Assembly: GCA_937915285.1 (NCBI GenBank)
Contig: CALDNG010000253.1
Coordinates: forward strand, 1 to 23,161
Direction of reading: 5' to 3'
DNA from: an uncultured Desulfomonile sp.
Lineage (GTDB): Bacteria; Desulfobacterota; Desulfomonilia; Desulfomonilales; Desulfomonilaceae
DNA: 23,161 nt
In this document: positions 16,203 to 23,161 of the stretch, in pieces
How the letters are laid out: the number at the start of each line of letters is the position of its first letter
Position numbering within the stretch: the stretch's first letter is position 1
Program-made: the position numbers and the translations under genes
Notes under the pieces: model-generated
What the model was told of the DNA's origin: nothing
What the model saw: the letters and a program-made list of their open reading frames with translations, nothing else
Databases searched by the model: none

Positions 16203-17078
16203 TTATTTAAAGGCCCCATTCCCGTTCATTTGGCACGCGCCCCGAAAGCAATCAGGGGATGGATGAAAATCCTTCTCGATCATGGCGTAAGCGCTGTGGT
16301 TGTGTATGGACTCAAAATTCTCCGCCTCTATCCGGTACCATGGGAAATTGTTCTTTTCTCTCAACCGGGATAGAGCAGACCGGACAACGTCCTCAACAAA
16401 CATTGGGTTGTCAAACGCCTTTTCCGTAACATATTTTTCATCGGGTCTCTTGAGTAGCGAATAAATTTCCGAGCTAACCGAAGATTCAACGATCTCTATG
16501 ATCTCCTCGATCCAGAAAAATTTCTTGAAACGAAGCTGAACGCGAACCAATCCCCTCTGATTGTGGGCCCCATATTCAGATATTTCCTTGGAACACGGGC
16601 AGACAGTAGTTACAGGAACTTCCACCCCAACGATTAGATCAAAACTCTCCGCCAGGGAACCTCTCATGAAACAGGTATACGACATCAAACCCGGGGTTGC
16701 CGTAACAGGCGCCGCTTTTTCCACGAAATATGGGAATTCAACGTTCATATGAGCGCTTCTGGCGCTTAACCTGGCTTTTATTCTCTCCAGGACCTCCTGA
16801 AATTTCTGCATCGAGATTTCACCGCGATACTCGTTTAGAACCTCTATGAAGCGGCTCATGTGAGTTCCTTTGAAATCGTGGGGCAAATTGACGAAGAGAT
16901 CAAAGATGCCGACGGTGTGTTGAAGGGTTTTTGCGCGGTCCCTCACACTAATCGGATACCGAAGTCCCTTCACCCCGACCTTATCTATCGGTATGTTACG
17001 TTCGTCAGGCAGGCTCTGAATGTCCGGTATGAAATTGGTCTCCAAATTCATGCTCCTAAAAATCTTTCTCACCACCAT
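16203..17078 (-). CDS. folE2: GTP cyclohydrolase FolE2 (type IB)
   Basis: Converts GTP to 7,8-dihydroneopterin triphosphate, feeding queuosine and/or folate synthesis. The signature blocks are IPIDKVGVKGLRYPI, HTVGIFDLFVNLPHDFKGTHMSRF (each partly conserved across the family) and TTVCPCSKEISEYGAHNQRG, with candidate metal/active-site residues C160, C162 and H172. E219 in YVTEKAFDNP and ESIHNHSAY are also present. The length (291 aa) is normal. The ATG at 17078 has no Shine-Dalgarno. Met10 (ATG at 17051) fits the family N-terminus and has AGGAG only 1 nt upstream, so the true start may be either. It begins 16 bp after queD and is surely co-transcribed with it. FolE2 enzymes are known to work with metals other than zinc, so the gene may be useful under zinc limitation (inference). 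Confidence 0.94.
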   Translation of the reverse strand: MVVRKIFRSMNLETNFIPDIQSLPDERNIPIDKVGVKGLRYPISVRDRAKTLQHTVGIFDLFVNLPHDFKGTHMSRFIEVLNEYRGEISMQKFQEVLERIKARLSARSAHMNVEFPYFVEKAAPVTATPGLMSYTCFMRGSLAESFDLIVGVEVPVTTVCPCSKEISEYGAHNQRGLVRVQLRFKKFFWIEEIIEIVESSVSSEIYSLLKRPDEKYVTEKAFDNPMFVEDVVRSALSRLREKNNFPWYRIEAENFESIHNHSAYAMIEKDFHPSPDCFRGACQMNGNGAFK

Positions 17079-17094
17079 GATGCCATTCTAAAGA

Positions 17095-17469
17095 TTAATC
17101 CCTAATAAATGAAGCCCTGGAAGTGTCAGACTCCCAGACGGAAACACTGTGCAATAATTCTGAATAATGGGGTATAATTATCTGCAACCTGTCAAATATG
17201 TATTTTGCTATGTTCTCTGCCGAAGGTTCAGTAACGTCGAAAGGAGGTATGTCATTAAGGTAGGCGTGATCAAGCGATTCCATTACGACATTGGCAGCCT
17301 TTTTGAGGTCTCCAAAATCGATGACCATTCCTCCAGGACCCGGCGCCACGGAGCGCGCAACAACGTGAACCCTGTAATTGTGGCCGTGGAGATGCTCACA
17401 TTTTCCCTTATACTCTCTTAATCGGTGCGCCGCTGAAAACCCTGTGACAATTTCAACTTCATACATCAT
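17095..17469 (-). CDS. queD: 6-carboxytetrahydropterin synthase QueD
   Basis: Converts 7,8-dihydroneopterin triphosphate to 6-carboxy-5,6,7,8-tetrahydropterin, the first committed step to 7-deazaguanines such as queuosine. The PTPS fold motifs are present: zinc ligands H15 (SAAHRL), H28 and H30 (CEHLHGHNY), catalytic C24, D51 in VIDFGDLK, H68 in LDHAYLN, and E113 in VWES. The length (124 aa) is typical. Cys24 spaced before HxH favours the bacterial QueD activity over a eukaryote-type pyruvoyl-tetrahydropterin synthase. AAGGA lies just upstream of tandem ATGs at 17469. It is the first gene of the queD-folE2 pair, so substrate supply and use are co-expressed. QueE and QueC are not in the window. 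No preQ1 riboswitch was recognised in the short leader. Confidence 0.93.
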   Translation of the reverse strand: MMYEVEIVTGFSAAHRLREYKGKCEHLHGHNYRVHVVARSVAPGPGGMVIDFGDLKKAANVVMESLDHAYLNDIPPFDVTEPSAENIAKYIFDRLQIIIPHYSELLHSVSVWESDTSRASFIRD

Positions 17470-17517
17470 CGTTTCCTTAGAGATTTGATGGAATTAAATA
17501 TTAATAAACAACATTAA

Positions 17518-17547
17518 AAAATAGATTAAACCCTTTGATTGTGTCAA
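17518..17547 (-). promoter_or_regulatory. Candidate sigma-70 promoter for queD-folE2
   Basis: On the minus strand a perfect TTGACA (17542-17547) is followed after 18 bp by TATTTT (17518-17523, 4 of 6). The surroundings are very AT-rich. The leader would be about 40 nt. An alternative -10 TTTAAT with -35 TTTTCA overlaps it. Confidence 0.4.
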
Positions 17548-17565
17548 TGAAAATATAGAAATAGA

Positions 17566-17594
17566 TTGACAACGCACTATGCCGGGACTATACC
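17566..17594 (+). promoter_or_regulatory. Sigma-70 promoter for the PDZ-less protease gene
   Basis: TTGACA (17566-17571, perfect), a 17-bp spacer and TATACC (17589-17594, 4 of 6). The in-frame ATG at 17579 lies inside the spacer, which supports the later start at 17666. Its -35 box forms a perfect 7-bp inverted repeat with the -35 of the divergent queD promoter (TGTCAAT 17542-17548 / ATTGACA 17565-17571). Confidence 0.55.
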
Positions 17595-17665
17595 TTCTTC
17601 CAACTCCCCGGAGGACCTTCGCAACCATTAGGTTCCTTTCGGGAAACCGTTTTAAGGAGTTTTCT

Positions 17666-18679
17666 ATGACGGCTTTCCGACATGGAATCGTTTTCATGTT
17701 AGCACAAATTTGTTTTTTTTCGTTCATGCTTCCGGACAATTCGTATTCCCAGACGGCAAATTTTCGTCCAGCGGCTAATTCCATATCCTCCAAGAGTGGA
17801 GTAGGGTTTGCCGCTGAACTCAAAGATGTGGCATCCGACTCGTCCGTCAAGGGCCGAATGGGTTTGACGCCTGTCCCTTTCAAACCCGAACCTACTGTTT
17901 CAAGGGAAGAAAACCCCGCTCCCATAAAATCTTTATACCCTGACGTTAGGGATTTGATCAAAAAGGTCAACAAGTCGGTAGTATCCATTCGGATGCTTGA
18001 CGGCGGTTCCTCTTGGTCGTTCGGCAACCTTGGGCTAGGGGCAGATTCCAACAGTAAGGCGACCGGGTATGGGTCGGGTTTCATAATTTCTTCCACCGGC
18101 CATATAATAACTAATGAGCATGTTCTGAGAAACGGTTCCCAGATAGAAGTGGAGTTACTCTCTGGCGCCAAGTATCCGGCAAGGGTATTATTCAAGGACA
18201 ACAAGAACGACATCGCGCTGATCAAAATAGACGCGAACGGTCTCGAGCCGGTAAGGATGGGAAACTCTGACGGTGTTGATCTGGGAGAATGGGTAGTAGG
18301 GATTGGCAATCCCTATGGCATCGGTCAGTCCATCATGATAGGAATTGTAAGCGCCCAGAAAAGGATGATACCGGGATCCGGGTATCCACCGCTAATCCAG
18401 ATCGATGCGGCCATGAACCTCGGGAATTCCGGAGGGCCTTTGTTCAACATGAACGGAGAGGTAATAGGGATTAACACAATTTTATTGTGGAAGAGTCAGG
18501 GAATTGGATTTGCTACCCCGATAAATACTGCCAGGGATTTTCTTGAAAGAAAGAATTACCCTCCTCTTAAAGCAGCCTCAGCCACAAACCCCGGGGCGCT
18601 CGGACCAGAGCCAGATCAACCCAGATCGCTGTCCGAAGCATTTAATCCACTTGATCCGCCATGGAAATCCAGACGATAA
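17666..18679 (+). CDS. Secreted trypsin-like serine protease, HtrA-like core without PDZ
   Basis: An envelope protease of the S1C type. The start at ATG 17666 is set by AAGGAG 6 nt upstream and by a signal peptide (residues 1-28, GIVFMLAQICFFSFML, cleavage near SYS-Q). The earlier in-frame ATG at 17579 sits inside the promoter. The triad is H152 in ITNEHVL, D182 in NKNDIALIKI and S255 in NLGNSGGPL. Residues 30-95 form a low-complexity linker before the domain. After GIGFATPINTARDFLE the chain has only a ~45-residue Pro-rich tail, so no PDZ domain is present and regulation must differ from DegP/DegS. It is transcribed divergently from queD and followed 33 bp later by the aminopeptidase gene, probably in one transcript. 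Substrates are unknown. Confidence 0.9.
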   Translation: MTAFRHGIVFMLAQICFFSFMLPDNSYSQTANFRPAANSISSKSGVGFAAELKDVASDSSVKGRMGLTPVPFKPEPTVSREENPAPIKSLYPDVRDLIKKVNKSVVSIRMLDGGSSWSFGNLGLGADSNSKATGYGSGFIISSTGHIITNEHVLRNGSQIEVELLSGAKYPARVLFKDNKNDIALIKIDANGLEPVRMGNSDGVDLGEWVVGIGNPYGIGQSIMIGIVSAQKRMIPGSGYPPLIQIDAAMNLGNSGGPLFNMNGEVIGINTILLWKSQGIGFATPINTARDFLERKNYPPLKAASATNPGALGPEPDQPRSLSEAFNPLDPPWKSRR

Positions 18680-18712
18680 CTGAATCAATAACCAAAAATA
18701 TGGTAGCCGTGC

Positions 18713-20131
18713 ATGAAAGAGAAAAAAGAATCAAGTAAGACGTCCAAGCTCAAAGAGAAGCTGATGATGGATAAACCTAGAGTCTGGGATACCATCTCGG
18801 ATGAGGAGAAGCTTGCAGTAAAAAGTTTTTCGGATAGATACAAAACCTTTCTTAATGCGGCCAGAACCGAGAGAAAATGCGTCGCGTCCCTCCTGGAAAT
18901 GGCCTCCGAAAAAGGTTTCGATGATATTTTTAAGGCAAAACGGGGCGCCAGGAAGCTTTATTTCAATTCGCGGGGCAAGCTGCTGGCTCTAGCAGTGCTT
19001 GGGGATGAGCCTCTTACGGAGGGAGTAAGGATCGTGACCTCCCACATTGACAGCCCCAGACTAGATCTAAAACCTAATCCGCTCTACGAAGAAATGGGAT
19101 TGGCAATTCTGAAAACCCATTATTATGGAGGTATCAAGAAGTACCAGTGGGTAGCGCGGTCTCTGGCGATGGTGGGGACAGTAGTTCGTCAGGATGGCAA
19201 GGTGGTGGAAATAGAAATCGGAATAGATCCGAACGATCCGGTAATCACAATCCCTGATCTGCTGCCACACCTTTCGCGTAAACAAATGGAACAGAAAGCC
19301 TCCGAGTTCATACCAGCGGAGAACCTGAATGTCATTATCGGTGGTATGCCTTACGAGGACCGTGAGGCTGCGGAAAGGGTCAAGCTGGCAATTCTGGAAC
19401 TGTTAAACAATCGCTATGGAATTACTGAGGAGGACCTGGTTAGCGCTGAGATTGAGATAGTTCCTGCGGAGCCTGTCCGGGATGCTGGTTTGGACAGATC
19501 AATGGTAGCAGGTTATGGACAGGACGACAGGGTATGCGCTTTCAGCAGCGTCGCAGCTCTTCTGGATGTCGAGCGCCCTACTCATACAGCCATAGCTATC
19601 TGCTACGACAAGGAAGAAATAGGCTCCGAAGGAAATACGAGCGCAAAGTCATTCGCTCTGGAAAACTTCCTGCTCGAACTGCTTGAAAAAACAGGACAAG
19701 ATCCTTCACATAGGAACCTTCGGAAGATTTTTGCAGGTGGCAAGGCATTGTCAGGTGACGTGACTGCGGCTGTGGATCCTACCTACTCGGAGATGTACGA
19801 GAAACGAAATAATTCCAGGATTGGTCACGGGATCGGCATCACAAAATACACGGGTAGTGGTGGCAAATACATGGGGTCGGACGCCAACGCAGAATATGCG
19901 TCATGGGTGCGACGGTTGTTCAATGAAAACAAGGTAGTATGGCAAACTGCTGGTTTGGGTAAGGTTGACGAGGGTGGTGGTGGAACGGTGGCAAAGTATT
20001 TGGCCAACGCGGGTATAGACATCATCGATTGCGGACCTCCAATCCTGGGGATGCACTCTCCTTTTGAGGTATGTTCCAAGGAAGATATCTGGATGTGCTT
20101 TAAGGCTTATAAGGCGTTTCTTTCAAGCTGA
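18713..20131 (+). CDS. M18-family metalloaminopeptidase (aminopeptidase I type)
   Basis: A cytosolic dizinc aminopeptidase that removes N-terminal residues from peptides; members usually form dodecameric shells. The metal-site motifs are in order: H111 in VTSHIDSPRLDLKPNPLYE, D271/D272 in GYGQDDRVC, E301-E302 in CYDKEEIGSEGN, D349 in SGDVTAAVDPTY, and H448 in LGMHSPFEVCSKED. The length (472 aa) is normal for the longer bacterial M18 branch (TM1048-like). The ATG at 18713 has only a weak GGTAG-type site; Met18/Met19, with AGAGAAG nearby, are alternatives because the first 18 residues are Lys/Ser-rich and look non-conserved. It has no signal peptide. It follows the PDZ-less protease by 33 bp and ends about 100 bp before a strong intrinsic terminator. 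Confidence 0.92.
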   Translation: MKEKKESSKTSKLKEKLMMDKPRVWDTISDEEKLAVKSFSDRYKTFLNAARTERKCVASLLEMASEKGFDDIFKAKRGARKLYFNSRGKLLALAVLGDEPLTEGVRIVTSHIDSPRLDLKPNPLYEEMGLAILKTHYYGGIKKYQWVARSLAMVGTVVRQDGKVVEIEIGIDPNDPVITIPDLLPHLSRKQMEQKASEFIPAENLNVIIGGMPYEDREAAERVKLAILELLNNRYGITEEDLVSAEIEIVPAEPVRDAGLDRSMVAGYGQDDRVCAFSSVAALLDVERPTHTAIAICYDKEEIGSEGNTSAKSFALENFLLELLEKTGQDPSHRNLRKIFAGGKALSGDVTAAVDPTYSEMYEKRNNSRIGHGIGITKYTGSGGKYMGSDANAEYASWVRRLFNENKVVWQTAGLGKVDEGGGGTVAKYLANAGIDIIDCGPPILGMHSPFEVCSKEDIWMCFKAYKAFLSS

Positions 20132-20234
20132 GGCGACGTCAGTCGGATGGAGGAAAGATTCCGCTGGGGCCTCTTGAGCTACCACTGTAGTCAATCGCTT
20201 TGAAACATTCGAACTTCCCTGATCATTAAAAACG

Positions 20235-20268
20235 GGATCTAATTGGAAGAGCCATTAGATCCTTTTTT
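20235..20268 (+). terminator. Intrinsic terminator after the aminopeptidase gene
   Basis: GGATCTAAT pairs with ATTAGATCC, extended by GG/CC across one bulged T to 11 bp with an AAGAG loop, and is followed at once by six T. This is the clearest Rho-independent terminator in the window and it closes the protease-aminopeptidase transcript. Confidence 0.85.
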
Positions 20269-20410
20269 AACATTTTGCAGATCGAGTCTGCATGATCTGG
20301 TTTTATCAAAACTGGATATTGATTCACGAGTCAACCTATGTGCGCGCAGTGCTAAAAGCTGAGCAAAATTTTCAAGCCGTTTGCCTAGGAATACGGCACA
20401 GTCTTAAAGG

Positions 20411-20439
20411 TTGACATTATGGCGCTGTTACCATAGTTT
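20411..20439 (+). promoter_or_regulatory. Candidate promoter for the sigma factor/anti-sigma operon
   Basis: A perfect -35 TTGACA (20411-20416) is followed after 17 bp by TAGTTT (3 of 6) or after 15 bp by CATAGT (4 of 6). A better -10, TATAGT (20449-20454), lies further down without a matching -35. I see no ECF-type GGAAC...GTC pair that would show autoregulation. Confidence 0.3.
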
Positions 20440-20477
20440 TTGAAAATATATAGTGTCGCGGAGAAAAAATTACACAA

Positions 20478-21137
20478 GTGGATTTATCCCCTGAAACAAT
20501 TTTGAGTTTGTTTTGTCTTACGATAGCAAGTCTGGCAATCATCCCTGGTCTTAGGTCGGGCGTAGATGATGATGAGGCCCTTGTAGCCCGATGCGCGAGC
20601 GGAGACAGGGAGGCTTTCAACGATCTTGTATTAAAGTATCAGAAGAAGGTTTTTAACGTCGCTTATCGTTTCGTGGGTGATCAGGAAGAGGCCAATGATC
20701 TTGCACAGGAAATATTTGCAGCAGCGTACCAGAATCTCAAGAAATTCAGGGGTGACTCGAAATTTTCTACCTGGCTTTTCCAAATCGCCACCAACAGAGG
20801 CAAGAACCGGTTCAAATATCTCAAGCGACGAGGTTTTTTTGTAAACAAATCCTCTCAGAATCAGGATGAAGAAGGTGAAGGTTATCAAAAGGTAGTTCCA
20901 GACAATAGCTCCAATCCGGAAAACATCCTTTCGAGTAGGCAGATTCAGAAAGTGGTTCAGGACGCGATAGATGAATTGGAGCCGGACCACAAGGAAATAG
21001 TTATACTGAGAGATATTGAGGGCTTTTCATACGAAGAAATTGCACGAATGCTGGATTTGCCTGAAGGAACAACCAAGTCTCGCCTTCATAGGGCCAGAAT
21101 GGTTATTAAAGAAAAACTCAAGAAGGTCTTATCATGA
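20478..21137 (+). CDS. ECF-type RNA polymerase sigma factor (RpoE-like)
   Basis: A group-4 sigma-70 factor. Region 2 spans about residues 46-118 (FNDLVLKYQKKVFNVAYRF, DLAQEIFAAAYQNL, FSTWLFQIATNRGKNRF) and region 4 about 160-217 (ELEPDHKEIVILRDIEGFSYEE, LPEGTTKSRLHRARMVIKE, with the helix-turn-helix). The GTG at 20478 is the only reasonable start: no in-frame ATG lies before the conserved core, and GGAG is 14 nt upstream, which is distant. This leaves ~30 extra N-terminal residues including a hydrophobic stretch (LSLFCLTIASLAIIPGL), unusual for a sigma factor. The stop overlaps the next gene (ATGA), a zinc-finger anti-sigma factor, so the pair is translationally coupled. The signal is unknown; the nearby envelope proteases suggest envelope stress (inference). 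Confidence 0.92.
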   Translation: MDLSPETILSLFCLTIASLAIIPGLRSGVDDDEALVARCASGDREAFNDLVLKYQKKVFNVAYRFVGDQEEANDLAQEIFAAAYQNLKKFRGDSKFSTWLFQIATNRGKNRFKYLKRRGFFVNKSSQNQDEEGEGYQKVVPDNSSNPENILSSRQIQKVVQDAIDELEPDHKEIVILRDIEGFSYEEIARMLDLPEGTTKSRLHRARMVIKEKLKKVLS

Positions 21138-22006
21138 TGGATTGCGAAAATGTTAGCTCTTTATATGGAAAGATAATTGATGGTGAGGCCGATGCGGCCG
21201 ATCACAGGGCTCTTGAAGATCATCTTAAAGACTGTCGAGCGTGTTGTGAGGATTTTGAATGGTATAAGCTGACCATGAAGGCGCTATGTAACCTCCAGCC
21301 AGTTTCTCCTCCGTCAGACTTCCTCGAACAGCTCAACTCAAGAATCCATCCGAACCGAAAAACATTTGAAATCAAGTCCTTCTTTAGAAACCTGTTTGAC
21401 TCCATTCCTCATGCGCCGGCTCCAGTCGGCGTTGTTTCGTTGGCTCTGGTTGTGGTAGTGGCGTTTATGGTCTACAACAACGTTCCTGTAGATACAGGAA
21501 TGGCAGTTGCCCCTATTGTGGGCGCAAAGACCATCGCCTCAACGGTCGATAGCGGCGCCCAAATCAACACCGTATCCCAATCGCAGGGACAGGTGTCTCC
21601 GCCTCCCGCTGCCGCTCCCCGCCTGCCAATGCTGGCCTCGAATCCCCCTGCCACAAGTGTAAGCACTGGGCCAGCCTGGAGGTTCCCCACTATCGCTGAT
21701 GAAATAGGTGGTGATAACCTCACGGTAGAAAGTCCCCGCGTCGATCTGGCTATTGAGTCCCTCAGAAACGTGTTACCGAACCTTGAAGGCAAAATTGTGG
21801 ATGAAAAGATCAGGAACAATGTTGGTGAGGTAATGGTCGGAGTTGTAATACCCAGCAACAAATACGCTGATTTAGCTTCCGCCTTAATAAACCACGGTTC
21901 GGTCGAAGCAGGTTCATTGCAGATTGAGGGTAAAGCCCTGGTTCCATCCCGGACAGATTCAAATCAACTTCGTCTCTACATTCGTTTCACACGATCTTCT
22001 CAATAA
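21134..22006 (+). CDS. Membrane anti-sigma factor with N-terminal zinc finger (ZAS/zf-HC2 type)
   Basis: Holds the cognate ECF sigma factor inactive at the membrane. The N-terminal zinc-binding signature is H30-x3-C34-x2-C37 (EDHLKDCRACC). A cytoplasmic helical linker follows (55-90), then one membrane span at about 97-114 (VGVVSLALVVVVAFMVY). A Pro/Ala/Ser-rich periplasmic linker precedes a C-terminal ~90-residue domain (from about 203) that looks like a beta-alpha-beta fold, with VMVGVVIPSNKYADLASALINHGSVEAGS reading like the DUF4349 pattern; that last match is tentative. The start overlaps the sigma-factor stop by 4 bp, and tandem ATGs are present. The periplasmic domain is the probable signal or proteolysis target. 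No RseP/DegS homologue with PDZ is adjacent, though two HtrA-like proteases lie in the window. Confidence 0.88.
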   Translation: MMDCENVSSLYGKIIDGEADAADHRALEDHLKDCRACCEDFEWYKLTMKALCNLQPVSPPSDFLEQLNSRIHPNRKTFEIKSFFRNLFDSIPHAPAPVGVVSLALVVVVAFMVYNNVPVDTGMAVAPIVGAKTIASTVDSGAQINTVSQSQGQVSPPPAAAPRLPMLASNPPATSVSTGPAWRFPTIADEIGGDNLTVESPRVDLAIESLRNVLPNLEGKIVDEKIRNNVGEVMVGVVIPSNKYADLASALINHGSVEAGSLQIEGKALVPSRTDSNQLRLYIRFTRSSQ

Positions 22007-22048
22007 AGAATCCACACTCACTGATCAATTTGAAAGGACATATAAACA

Positions 22049-23122
22049 TTGAAGCTGGGGATCATAGGTTTGCCGGGATGCGGCAAGACCGTTGTTTTCA
22101 AGGCGCTCACCGGTGGAGTCGAAATAGCTGACCGAAAAGGTCGACAAGAGCCCGGTATAGGGGTAGTCAAGGTTAGCGACCCTAGGCTTGACTACCTGGC
22201 GCAGTATCACAAGCCCAAGAAGGTCACCCCGGTTCACGTGGAATACCTCGACATATCTGGATTGAGCGGTGACTCCAAACCCGGGCAAACCCTTGGAGAC
22301 AAAACATTAGCCCATATCAGGCCAGTGGAAGCTCTGGTGGTGGTCCTGAGATTCTTTGAATCGCCATCCCTGGATGCTCCTGATCCTTTACGTGATTACA
22401 ACCTGATCGAAGACGAAATGATCCTTTCTGATCTGGTGACGGTTGAGAAACGGCTTGAGCGGCTTTCAAAAGATCTTCAACGGGGAAAAAAGGAAGCTGC
22501 GGAGGAATATGAACTGCTCGAGCAGGCCAAGAGATTTCTTGACGAGGGTAAGCCACTTAGACTGTCCTCTTCAATAACCCAGTCAGAGAAAATGCGCGGA
22601 TTTGCCTTTCTCACAGCAAAACCGGAGCTTGTTCTGATTAATGCAGGAGAAGAAAAATCCAGAGACGAAATTGACCGGTTACTTAAGAGTTTCCATGGCG
22701 CCAAGTCTTTTTCACACGATGTGATAGTAGACTGGCTATACGCAGATACTGAAGCCGAGATTGCCAGGCTGTCTCCGGAAGAGGCGGCAGAGTTCCTGTC
22801 GGAGATGTCCCTGGAAGAAGGGGCAAAGGAGCGTATTGTAAAACAGTCCTTCAGCCTCTTGAACCTGATCGTATTCCTGACGGCGGGTGAACCTGAAGTC
22901 AGGGCCTGGCCGCTAATGGTTGGCAAGACGGCCCTGAAAGCGGCTGGAGTGATTCACTCCGATATAGAGAGGGGATTCATTAGGGCTGAAATAGTGTCAT
23001 TTGAGGATTTCAGGCAGTACGGTTCCATGTCGGCGGCCTCCAAGGCTGGTAAGGTCAGACTTGAGGGCAAAGATTACGTCATCCAGGATGGCGATATTGT
23101 TTTGTTTAGATTTAATGTTTGA
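22049..23122 (+). CDS. YchF/Obg-like P-loop NTPase with C-terminal TGS-like (DUF933) domain, divergent paralogue
   Basis: Domain order matches YchF. A P-loop domain carries GLPGCGKT (7-14) and DISGL (68-72, the G3 position). A coiled-coil insertion lies at about 125-165 (VEKRLERLSKDLQRGKKEAAEEYELL), an altered G4 region at LVLINAGEE (~194-202), and the C-terminal domain (275-357) ends in the hallmark AAGVIHSDIERGFIRAE...YVIQDGDIVLFRFNV pattern. YchF proteins bind ATP rather than GTP because of the changed G4. Here the P-loop reads GCGKT where canonical YchF has NVGKS, so this is probably a second, divergent copy and not the housekeeping protein. The start is TTG with GAAAGGA 11 nt upstream; no in-frame ATG occurs earlier. 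It follows the anti-sigma gene by 42 bp and may be co-transcribed. Confidence 0.88.
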   Translation: MKLGIIGLPGCGKTVVFKALTGGVEIADRKGRQEPGIGVVKVSDPRLDYLAQYHKPKKVTPVHVEYLDISGLSGDSKPGQTLGDKTLAHIRPVEALVVVLRFFESPSLDAPDPLRDYNLIEDEMILSDLVTVEKRLERLSKDLQRGKKEAAEEYELLEQAKRFLDEGKPLRLSSSITQSEKMRGFAFLTAKPELVLINAGEEKSRDEIDRLLKSFHGAKSFSHDVIVDWLYADTEAEIARLSPEEAAEFLSEMSLEEGAKERIVKQSFSLLNLIVFLTAGEPEVRAWPLMVGKTALKAAGVIHSDIERGFIRAEIVSFEDFRQYGSMSAASKAGKVRLEGKDYVIQDGDIVLFRFNV

Positions 23123-23161
23123 TTCCCACCGTTAATTATCTTTCATCCAGTTCAAAAATTA

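Larger units (their letters stand above)
20132..20477. other. 346-bp intergenic region between the aminopeptidase and sigma factor genes
   Basis: No convincing gene. It contains a strong intrinsic terminator (20235-20268), a small hairpin GCAGA-TCGAG-TCTGC (20277-20291), a 40-codon frame at 20292-20414 without a ribosome site, a 5-bp inverted repeat GCCGT/ACGGC near 20375-20396, and a promoter candidate starting with TTGACA at 20411. Confidence 0.6.

Noticed and set aside
17579..17665. Longer start of the PDZ-less protease (ATG at 17579)
   Set aside because: It lies in the promoter spacer and has no ribosome site; AAGGAG precedes the ATG at 17666.
20292..20414. 40-codon reading frame between the terminator and the sigma factor gene
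   Set aside because: No Shine-Dalgarno, no recognisable protein features, and its stop overlaps the promoter candidate.

Overview
This window looks like chromosomal DNA of a Gram-negative anaerobe, most likely a deltaproteobacterium in the broad sense (Desulfobacterota or a relative). The pointers are a cofactor-independent (archaeal-type) phosphoglycerate mutase, a GTP cyclohydrolase of the FolE2 type beside QueD, a prenyl-phosphate phosphoribosyltransferase-like UbiA protein, exported HtrA-like proteases, an ECF sigma factor/anti-sigma pair, and a YchF-like paralogue with a changed P-loop. Base composition looks near 50% GC by eye. No insertion sequence, integrase, phage gene, CRISPR array, tRNA or rRNA was seen. 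The lineage is inferred from gene content, not from a marker gene.

Layout. At 2-1453 (+) is the C-terminal part of a GH77 4-alpha-glucanotransferase cut by the window edge. It converges on a minus-strand group: a DPPR-synthase-like UbiA prenyltransferase (start re-set to a TTG at 3311), a small one-span membrane protein and an unrecognised 153-aa protein. A 437-bp divergent spacer (3312-3748) separates that group from a plus-strand run: apgM, a GSCFA-domain protein, an unrecognised 166-aa protein, and a large SF2 helicase fused to a DEDD exonuclease-like domain. A very large hybrid histidine kinase follows (9715-13167).

A minus-strand block holds a secreted trypsin-like protease with two PDZ-like regions, a D-Ala-D-Ala carboxypeptidase with its own good promoter, folE2 and queD. 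From a divergent promoter pair near 17.5 kb the plus strand runs through a second secreted HtrA-like protease without PDZ and an M18 aminopeptidase ended by a clear intrinsic terminator. Then come an ECF sigma factor with its zinc-finger anti-sigma factor (4-bp overlap) and a TTG-started YchF-like P-loop protein.

How the genes fit together. QueD and FolE2 form a pair for the first steps from GTP toward 7-deazaguanine/queuosine, or toward folate for FolE2. The two HtrA-type proteases, the carboxypeptidase and the sigma/anti-sigma pair share an envelope theme. MalQ and ApgM are glycogen/glycolysis functions. Most genes are ordinary. The points most worth following are the bistable-looking RNA element in the apgM leader, a duplicated promoter-like element upstream of ubiA, the single-chain MrfA/MrfB-like fusion, and the hydrophobic N-terminal extension on the sigma factor. 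I did not find a convincing wholly new multi-gene system.
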